This document shows positions 1 to 5,806 of a DNA stretch of 11,128 nucleotides, piece by piece. The stretch lies in assembly GCA_946631535.1 (NCBI GenBank), contig CAMPAF010000072.1:1-11128 (forward strand), written 5' to 3'. A model generated the notes under the pieces. It made no database searches. It saw only the letters and a program-made list of their open reading frames with translations, and was not told the DNA's origin. The position numbers and the translations under genes are program-made. Positions within the stretch are counted from its first letter, which is position 1, and every line of letters starts with the position of its first letter. The stretch comes from an uncultured Verrucomicrobiota bacterium. Its GTDB lineage: Bacteria > Verrucomicrobiota > Kiritimatiellia > RFP12 > UBA1067.

Positions 1-293
1 ACGTCACGTACAAGGTGCGCGTGCGCGTGCGTGTGGAGAAGGAGCCGGACGCGAAAGGCGAGGCGTTCTGGGCGGGCGTGTACGACACGTCGGCGAAGAA
101 GGGGCGCGGTGCCATCTCGGTGAAGGCGGAGAAGTGCGGCGACGGATACGTATGGTACGACGTCTGCAAGTGGAAGCCCCGCGACGGCCAGTACTTCTGG
201 CTGGGACCGGGCCGTTTCAAGAAGGACGGCGGCGTCTCGGCGATCAGGTCCGTGTGGGTGGATCGCGTGGAGATTGTGCGTCAGGGGGACTAG
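1..293 (+). CDS. C-terminal end of a probable secreted beta-sandwich protein (5' end outside window)
   Basis: The reading frame is open from the first full codon at position 3 to a TAG at 291-293 and shows no start of its own: the ATG-like positions at the window edge lack a ribosome binding site and a signal peptide, so this is the tail of a longer gene. The roughly 97 visible residues alternate hydrophobic and charged positions (VRVRVRVE, ISVKAEK, VWVDRVEIV) as in a beta-sandwich, and are rich in aromatic residues (YVWYDV, GQYFWLGPGRF). This pattern resembles the C-terminal domain of DUF4838 alpha-glucuronidase-like proteins common in Verrucomicrobiota and Planctomycetota, but that is recognition from memory and is uncertain. 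A carbohydrate-binding role would fit the glycan-degrading genes further along. Its stop directly abuts the stop of the convergent gene at 294. Confidence 0.6.
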   Translation, partial: VTYKVRVRVRVEKEPDAKGEAFWAGVYDTSAKKGRGAISVKAEKCGDGYVWYDVCKWKPRDGQYFWLGPGRFKKDGGVSAIRSVWVDRVEIVRQGD

Positions 294-303
294 TCAGGCC
301 TGA
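294..303. repeat. 10-base palindrome at the convergent gene junction
   Basis: TCAGGCCTGA is a perfect palindrome that includes the minus-strand stop codon of the DUF2400 gene and begins directly after the TAG of the upstream gene. It lacks a loop and a T run, so it is not a recognisable terminator. Confidence 0.4.
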
Positions 304-1073
304 GTGGAGGAACGCAACCGGGCAGTCTCGAGCCCGTGGCCGAATAGCGCGAAGTCGCCTTTCAGCGGGTCGTCCGGGAATGCCTTCGCCATCTCGGCGG
401 TAAGCTTGACGGCCGTTCGCATGGACGTCTGCTTGCCGGAGATGAGCCCGAGGCGGCGCGCCTCGTCAAGCACATGCGTGTCGAGCGGCATGATGAGCGT
501 GCGGCGGTCGATGAAGTCCGACCAAAGCCCGATGTCCACGGGCGAGCCGCTGCGCGCCATCCAGCGCAGGAAAAGGCACACGCGCTTGCATGCGGACGTG
601 GCGTCCTTCGGGACGAGGTATGCGGCACCCGAATCGGCAAACGCCGCGCATATCGTCCGGACCGCGGTGATGGCGGTGCCGTCGGACCTGCTCTTGACGA
701 GTTCGCCAAGCGTCCCGTACTCGCGGATGACGCGGGAGTAGGCCCGGAGGAAGGCGTTGAGGTTGGCGTAGGTGATGAAGCGGTAGAACCGGCGCTTTGG
801 GTCATCGGGGATATCCCGCCCGAACGCCGCCGTGCCGATCCACGCGTGCACGTTGCCGCGCGCGAGGTCGATCAGGGATTGTATCTTCGGCAGGAACTGG
901 TCGATCGAGCCGAAGCTGAGGCAGGAAGACAGGAACGCGGTCGCTTCCCTGTTGGCGGCGCTTTCGCGGCTGCCGAGCCTGCGCATGAAGAGCGAGGGAT
1001 CTCGGCTGAAGAAGTCGGCGGTCTCGTATTTCGCGGCGTATTTCCGCAGCAGTTCTATTGTCTGTTTTTTCAT
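294..1073 (-). CDS. TIGR02757 / DUF2400 family protein
   Basis: A 259-residue protein, the usual length for TIGR02757/DUF2400. The family is conserved across Bacteroidetes, spirochaetes and the PVC group. It has no established reaction, but its sequence pattern recalls helix-hairpin-helix DNA glycosylases. The diagnostic stretch IMPLDTHVLDEARRLGL is present, with Asp198 and His200 in the PLDTHV core, followed by DPLKGDFALFGHGLE near the C terminus, which is the family's second conserved block. The N terminus (FFSRDPSLFMRR, then AFLSSCLSFGS) also fits the family. There is no signal peptide, so it is cytoplasmic. The ATG at 1073 lies four bases after the TAA of the upstream NTF2-like gene and has no clear Shine-Dalgarno sequence, so translation probably depends on coupling to that gene. 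The family call is firm; the biochemical role is unknown. Confidence 0.9.
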   Translation of the reverse strand: MKKQTIELLRKYAAKYETADFFSRDPSLFMRRLGSRESAANREATAFLSSCLSFGSIDQFLPKIQSLIDLARGNVHAWIGTAAFGRDIPDDPKRRFYRFITYANLNAFLRAYSRVIREYGTLGELVKSRSDGTAITAVRTICAAFADSGAAYLVPKDATSACKRVCLFLRWMARSGSPVDIGLWSDFIDRRTLIMPLDTHVLDEARRLGLISGKQTSMRTAVKLTAEMAKAFPDDPLKGDFALFGHGLETARLRSSTQA

Positions 1074-1077
1074 GGTC

Positions 1078-1566
1078 TTACTTGAAAGGCACGAAGTGCA
1101 AAACGGTGAAGCGCCAGTCGCCGGAAGAGTCCTTCTCGAGCGTGGCGGTGAGCGCCCAGGCGCTGGACTCGGACACCCAATCGGGCATGTTGGAGCACGA
1201 GGCGTTACAGAACGCCTGCGCCGTGCCGTCGCCCGCCACCTTGACCGTAAGCTGGTCGAACTCGACGCTGAACGTCTGGAGCTCCCGGCGGAACAGGGCT
1301 ATCTGCTGCGGCAGGTTGGAATGGTCTACGGTGAATTCGCGCCGGCCGTCTATTCCCTCTATGCGGAGGCGGGTGCCGACGTGCGCCGCGAGGGCCTTGG
1401 CCTTGGCGAGTTCGGCGAACGGCTGTTCCGGGCCGTCCTTGCGCATTTCGCTGGACACCTGGTCGAAGAGCTTCCTGATCTTCCGCTCGGCGGAGTTCGA
1501 CAGCAGCCACCATCCGGCCAGCGTGGCGACCGCCAGTAGAACGACGACAATTGCTTTGGGTTTCAT
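1078..1566 (-). CDS. membrane-anchored or exported NTF2-like (SnoaL-like) protein
   Basis: A 162-residue protein starting MKPKAIVVVLLAVATLAGWW, a basic start followed by one hydrophobic helix (about residues 5-22) that acts as a membrane anchor or signal sequence. The rest is a small alpha+beta domain: helices (SAERKIRKLFDQVSSEM), then strands (TRLRIEGI, FSVEFDQLTVKVAGDGTAQAFCNA) and a final DWRFTVLHFVPF strand typical of NTF2-like/SnoaL or DUF4440-like proteins with the repeated 'strand, insert, W-x-hydrophobic' ending. The fold call comes from this pattern and is moderate. The frame extends upstream to 1671, but the extended -10 promoter at 1574-1582 lies inside that extension, only 7 bases before the ATG at 1566, so the shorter start is preferred. 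It leads a two-gene unit with the DUF2400 gene. No catalytic residues can be named. Confidence 0.75.
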   Translation of the reverse strand: MKPKAIVVVLLAVATLAGWWLLSNSAERKIRKLFDQVSSEMRKDGPEQPFAELAKAKALAAHVGTRLRIEGIDGRREFTVDHSNLPQQIALFRRELQTFSVEFDQLTVKVAGDGTAQAFCNASCSNMPDWVSESSAWALTATLEKDSSGDWRFTVLHFVPFK

Positions 1567-1573
1567 GCGCACA

Positions 1574-1582
1574 AGTATACCA
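1574..1582 (-). promoter_or_regulatory. extended -10 promoter of the NTF2-like/DUF2400 unit
   Basis: On the minus strand this reads TGG TATACT, an extended -10 (TGN plus a hexamer matching TATAAT at five of six). The hexamer ends 7 bases before the ATG at 1566, so transcription would begin at or next to the start codon. No -35 box is recognisable, as is common for extended -10 promoters. Confidence 0.6.
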
Positions 1583-1624
1583 CAAGCGGTCTCGGTTGGG
1601 GGCGGTCTGGCGAGCTGGGCGAAA

Positions 1625-1633
1625 TGATATACT
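1625..1633 (+). promoter_or_regulatory. extended -10 promoter of the C25-like protease gene
   Basis: This reads TGA TATACT, again an extended -10 element. The hexamer ends 13 bases before the GTG start at 1647, which predicts a leader of about 6-7 bases with no Shine-Dalgarno. No good -35 sits 16-18 bases upstream. Confidence 0.55.
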
Positions 1634-1646
1634 ATTTGCCGAACCA

Positions 1647-4600
1647 GTGAAAGAGAAGAACGCAATCGCATCGTGTCTTGGAACCGCCGCCATCTTTCTG
1701 GCGGTTTCCCTTGATGCTGTCGGCGCTCCCGACTTCATAATCGTGTCGCCGCCAGACCTTCGTGCCGCGTGGGAGGTCTATGCCGAACGCAGGCAGGCGG
1801 CGCGTCCCGACCTCGACATCGCAGTGACTGGTACGGATGCCATCTACGCCGCCCATCCGTTCGGACCCGGTCTCGCATGCCGCAACGCGGCGGAGTCCGT
1901 GCACGCCTACATCCGCGATGCGGCTCGGGCGGGCGCGACGCACTTTCTGCTGGGAGGCATGTGGCTAGACGCGCGCGGCTGGCACACCAACGAGCTATAC
2001 TTCGCCACGGGCGAGCGACTGTCCCTCTCCAACTGCGTGCCCGGCATCTGCGCCTGCCCGTACACGGGCGACAAGGGCGGGGACATCCCGTCGGACATGT
2101 TCTACGCCTGCCTCGACGACGTAGAGAACGGCAGCGCCTATCCATGGGATCCTTCGGGTGACGGCATATATCTGGCCGAAGACGAGTTCCAGTCGTGCGA
2201 TTGTGTGCCTGATGTCGCGATCGGCCGCTTTGCGGCAGTCCCGTACGCCTACGGCGAGGCAAGCGCGCCGTCGCCGAGCGAACTCGTTCTGGCGTATGCC
2301 GACAAGGTGGCGCGTGGCATGCAGCCGTCCTTCCAAGGCCTGCACCGCGTGGGGGTGGCGAGCGCCGAGATGGTTCGCTCGTACGCGCCCGGCAGCCGCG
2401 AGTTCGGTTATCCCGGCAAAGAGACATGCTTCTACGACGACGTGCAGAACCTGTGGTGCCCGTCGCATCCGGATCCGATTGCCGACACCGAATGCGCGGA
2501 ACGCGAGCTATTCCGCACGTTGATCGCGCCGAACTGGCCGATCATGGAGGTTGAGGCGCTGCACGGCACGGGACCGGCCTTCGCCGCGCGTCATGCCGAC
2601 TTGACGTCGGCCATTGCCGCCTTCTTCGCGAACGACATGCTCTACGCGACCTGCCGCTCGCACGGCACGGCCACGGCGACATCCGGCATCGGCATCACCA
2701 GGACGCTGTACGCCAAGGCGACGGGACTTACGCTCTTCGGCGAGTTCTGCGTTCCCTGCCTCACCGGATCGCTCGACCTCACAAGTCGCAGAGGCGGGCA
2801 GGCAATCGTCATGCCCAGCATGGGCGTTGCTGCGACGTGTTCGCCCGTGGGCGGCTGCCTGGCGAGCGTGAACAACTCGCGCTACGGGTGGATATCGGAG
2901 TTCAACAGCATCAACGTCTCGGACAGCATCTCCGGCTCGTTGGCCCAGTTCCTGGCTCGTCGCCTGTTCGTGTGCGGCGATGCCACGTTCGGTCTCGCGC
3001 ATCTCAATGCGCGCAAAGATTTCGTTGCGGAATACACGCTGACGGAAAAGCGCGTCTACGCGCTCTGCGAGCAGGTGCTCTACGGAGATCCCACGCTCGG
3101 TTTCCCTGCGGTGGAGAAAACACGCTCGTGGGCTGGCGACGTGTGCGTCACCACTGACGTTTCCGCAGTGACGGCGCACTTCGGCGCCGATGCGGAGGTG
3201 GCTGGAACCGGTCGGCTGAAGATCATGGATACGCTGGCCTGCCACGGGACGAATCTTGCATTCGCGGTTCGAGGCGGCGTTGGCCGTGCGGTGGCTTTCA
3301 CCGGCACATCTCCAGGGAAACTTTCGCTTTCTGGTCCGTCGTTCTATCTGGGCGGAATTTCCAACTGCGTGTCGGTCGCAATGCGTGGCGGCGGCAAGAC
3401 GCTTTGCATTCCGTGGCGCGACAGCGCGTTCGCGTCGTTGACGGTAGACGGCGGCGACATGGTGGACGCGACGAACGTCCTGCGATGCTCGGCGTCCGGC
3501 GCGTTGACCTTGCTGGACACGATTCCCGTGCGGTCGGCCACTCTCGTTCTCGAGACGGCAGATGCCTTTGGCGCGGGGAACGTTCCGCTGGCCGCGGTGA
3601 CGAACGGCGCGTTGCGCCTGTCGCCAAGTCCCTTGTGGGGATGGCCTGACGGCACGGAGCATCTTGCGCGTCCGGTACGCCTCTCGGCGTCGTCGCTCGC
3701 GGTGGACTCAGAGGCGTCGGTCTTCTTCGGCATGCGCGATTCCGTCGGGCTCCGTCCGTTCCGGATCGACGTACACGGCGCATGCTCGCTGGCGGCGGGT
3801 ACGGAGGGCGCGTCGGCGGGTCTCGTCGGCACCACGACTGTGGCGTTGGCGGAGGATTCGGATATCACGATGAGCTTGGGGATGTACGATGCCGATGTGG
3901 GCGGTCTCGTGTTTTCTGGACCTGGCAAGGCTCGGGCATCCGCGGACGCGCTGGCGGGGGCGGTCGAAGTGCGCGAAGGCGCGGCGCTGGAGCTGACGGC
4001 GGTTCCCTTGCATGCGGTGACGGCACTTGTGGTGCGCGCAGGTTCGACGCTCCGGATGCCCGCAGACCCGACTGGCCTTCATGAGGTCTTGGTAGGAACG
4101 GGGCGTCTGGTCTTGGAGCAAGGCGCAATGGTTGAGGACTTGGCAGGAAACGCGTTGACTGGGCGTGCGATGAACGGCATGTTCTTCGAGCCTGGCGCCG
4201 CTCTGTGCTGGTGCGGCGGCACGGGGGCGTGGTCCGACGCTGAAGGGTGGTACGACGTCGTGACGGGCTTGGCGGGTCCGTGGACAAATGGGCTGATCGC
4301 GGTGTTCGCGTCTGCCGCCGACGTGACGAATGACTGCGATGGCGTGGAGGTGAAGGGATTCGTGTTTGGCGAGGACGTGTTGGTCGTAGGCGAGGGAATC
4401 AGTCTCAAGACGGGGTTCATCGAGGTGCCTTCAAACTGCACCGTTGCGATTGCCGCGCCGCTTACGTGCACTGACGACGTGACGAAGGCAGGCGAGGGGA
4501 CGCTTGTCCTGCGTGGCACGCAGGCGATGTCGGGCGGTCTCGCCTCGCGTGCTGGCGTGCTTGAGCTTGATGGCGTTGCTGCGCCGTCTGTCACGAATCT

Positions 4601-5774
4601 CGTTACAGGTGCAGGCTCCTGGCTTGCGCTGCGCGGAGAATCTGTCCTGTCTGGCGCATCGGCATGCAGCACGATCGCGTCCGGGACGTTGCGCTTGGCG
4701 GCGGGTCCAGCGTCGCTGGAGGTGGGGCGGTTCGTCCCTGTTAGCCAGTTCGTCCTGCCGGCCGGGGTGACGTTGCGCGGGGCGTGCGAATACGGGTTCT
4801 GGCGGATGACCGTCAACGGTCGCCTGGAATGCCTCACGTCGCCCGCGATGGCGATCACCTCGTGGATCGACGGCACGGGCACGGTGCGCACTGCTGGACT
4901 ATGGACGGACACGACGGCTTATGCGAGGTTCAGCTTCTGCCGCTTAGAGATGGCGCCAGGCGCGTTTCAGGTGCAGGGGAATCCGGGTACTGGCATCATG
5001 CGCCGCCAGTACAAGAACTTCCTCTTCGACGGCGTCACGTTTGCGCCCGTAGGCGGCGACGTGCATGTGACGAACTCGGATTTGCAGGAAGGGCTCGTGA
5101 CGATGTGCGTCAACACGAACGGCGTCGTGTTCGACACGTTCGACGCGGCGGCCGGTGTCGGGCGCACGGTCTCGTTCGACGACCCGTGCGCCACGAACCT
5201 GTTCTTTTACGGACCTGGCGACGTTACGAAGGTCGGCGCGGGATCGGTACGGTTCTCGGTGAATGAAGACCTGCATGAAGGACGGACATTCGTGCGGGCC
5301 GGGACGTATGCGGTATCAACATGGTCGCTTACCTCCGGGTTCCACGTGACGGGCGAATGCTCGACGGTCGAACTTTCGGGCGTGGGATACGAAGGGGACG
5401 TGTCGCTTGGTTCGGGCAGCGCCCTTGACTTGTCTGCCCCTGCCGTGACCATGGTCGTGACCACGAATCTCCAGTTGGCGGCGGATGCCGTAATCAAGGT
5501 CTGCGTGACGCCGGACGGGTGCGATCTGATTGACGCACGCGGGGGGAGATGTGACCTGCCGATCGACGGCGAAGTGGTGCTCGATGTGACGGTTCGGGCT
5601 GGTACGCCGCCGGGGCTATACGCGGCAGTGGCATTCCCGAGCGCTGTTGCGGGCAGTTGGACTGGTCGCTTTACGGCGCCTGGCGGGCAGCAGGCAGGGC
5701 TTGAGTTCACAGGAGACCGCAAGGTCTTGTGCGTGCGAGTGCGTCGTGCCGCCACCATGCTTTACGTACGTTGA
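1647..5774 (+). CDS. exported gingipain-like C25 cysteine peptidase fused to autotransporter-associated beta-strand repeats
   Basis: A 1375-residue protein. The GTG start at 1647 gives a signal peptide (MKEKNAIASCLGTAAIFLAV, likely cut after AVGA at residue 27); upstream codons in the frame precede the promoter. Residues about 28-490 match peptidase family C25 (clan CD): FIIVSPPDLRAAW at the start, PSDMFYACLDD (from 148), PDVAIGR (188-194), a candidate catalytic His339 in CRSHGT, a candidate nucleophile Cys371 in VPCLTGSLD, 32 residues later and close to the gingipain spacing, and the closing YGDPTLGF (479-486). The remaining roughly 880 residues are Gly/Ala/Val-rich beta-solenoid sequence, with the autotransporter-associated repeat (TIGR02601) clearest at 942-976 (TKAGEGTLVLRG...AGVLELDG) and 1192-1224 (DVTKVGAGSVRF...AGTYAV). 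No outer-membrane barrel, PEP-CTERM or type IX sorting domain is visible at the C terminus (ends RRAATMLYVR). Surface or secreted location is inferred; the peptidase call is strong, its specificity unknown. Confidence 0.85.
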   Translation: MKEKNAIASCLGTAAIFLAVSLDAVGAPDFIIVSPPDLRAAWEVYAERRQAARPDLDIAVTGTDAIYAAHPFGPGLACRNAAESVHAYIRDAARAGATHFLLGGMWLDARGWHTNELYFATGERLSLSNCVPGICACPYTGDKGGDIPSDMFYACLDDVENGSAYPWDPSGDGIYLAEDEFQSCDCVPDVAIGRFAAVPYAYGEASAPSPSELVLAYADKVARGMQPSFQGLHRVGVASAEMVRSYAPGSREFGYPGKETCFYDDVQNLWCPSHPDPIADTECAERELFRTLIAPNWPIMEVEALHGTGPAFAARHADLTSAIAAFFANDMLYATCRSHGTATATSGIGITRTLYAKATGLTLFGEFCVPCLTGSLDLTSRRGGQAIVMPSMGVAATCSPVGGCLASVNNSRYGWISEFNSINVSDSISGSLAQFLARRLFVCGDATFGLAHLNARKDFVAEYTLTEKRVYALCEQVLYGDPTLGFPAVEKTRSWAGDVCVTTDVSAVTAHFGADAEVAGTGRLKIMDTLACHGTNLAFAVRGGVGRAVAFTGTSPGKLSLSGPSFYLGGISNCVSVAMRGGGKTLCIPWRDSAFASLTVDGGDMVDATNVLRCSASGALTLLDTIPVRSATLVLETADAFGAGNVPLAAVTNGALRLSPSPLWGWPDGTEHLARPVRLSASSLAVDSEASVFFGMRDSVGLRPFRIDVHGACSLAAGTEGASAGLVGTTTVALAEDSDITMSLGMYDADVGGLVFSGPGKARASADALAGAVEVREGAALELTAVPLHAVTALVVRAGSTLRMPADPTGLHEVLVGTGRLVLEQGAMVEDLAGNALTGRAMNGMFFEPGAALCWCGGTGAWSDAEGWYDVVTGLAGPWTNGLIAVFASAADVTNDCDGVEVKGFVFGEDVLVVGEGISLKTGFIEVPSNCTVAIAAPLTCTDDVTKAGEGTLVLRGTQAMSGGLASRAGVLELDGVAAPSVTNLVTGAGSWLALRGESVLSGASACSTIASGTLRLAAGPASLEVGRFVPVSQFVLPAGVTLRGACEYGFWRMTVNGRLECLTSPAMAITSWIDGTGTVRTAGLWTDTTAYARFSFCRLEMAPGAFQVQGNPGTGIMRRQYKNFLFDGVTFAPVGGDVHVTNSDLQEGLVTMCVNTNGVVFDTFDAAAGVGRTVSFDDPCATNLFFYGPGDVTKVGAGSVRFSVNEDLHEGRTFVRAGTYAVSTWSLTSGFHVTGECSTVELSGVGYEGDVSLGSGSALDLSAPAVTMVVTTNLQLAADAVIKVCVTPDGCDLIDARGGRCDLPIDGEVVLDVTVRAGTPPGLYAAVAFPSAVAGSWTGRFTAPGGQQAGLEFTGDRKVLCVRVRRAATMLYVR

Positions 5775-5799
5775 TATGACGGATGGGGCGTGATATAAT
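5771..5799 (+). promoter_or_regulatory. sigma-70 promoter of the GH95-like gene
   Basis: TTGATA (5771-5776), a 17-base spacer, and the perfect hexamer TATAAT (5794-5799) preceded by TGA as an extended -10. The -35 box overlaps the TGA stop (5772-5774) of the protease gene. The hexamer ends 7 bases before the ATG at 5807, so the transcript should be leaderless or nearly so. This is one of the two best promoter matches in the window. Confidence 0.75.
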
Positions 5800-5806
5800 G
5801 TTGCGC

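Larger units (their letters stand above)
1567..1646. promoter_or_regulatory. 80-base divergent promoter region between NTF2-like and C25-like genes
   Basis: This short gap drives transcription both ways. Both promoters rely on an extended -10 element, and no convincing -35 box is seen for either. The two hexamers (1574-1579 minus, 1628-1633 plus) are about 54 bases apart, so the two polymerases could interfere or share an activator site. The central part (about 1585-1622) is G-rich on the plus strand (TTGGGGGCGG) and shows no clear inverted repeat. Confidence 0.55.

Noticed and set aside
15..33. GTGCGC-type tandem near the window start
   Set aside because: It encodes the alternating Val-Arg strand of the truncated protein and reflects codon bias, not a functional DNA repeat.
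1088..1096. GGCACGAAG, close to the core of the ATPase operator
   Set aside because: It lies within the coding end of the NTF2-like gene, matches only part of the 13-base element and has no partner copy nearby.
2508..3662. 384-residue open frame on the minus strand
   Set aside because: Arg-rich antisense shadow of the C25-like gene with no recognisable domain, signal or ribosome binding site.
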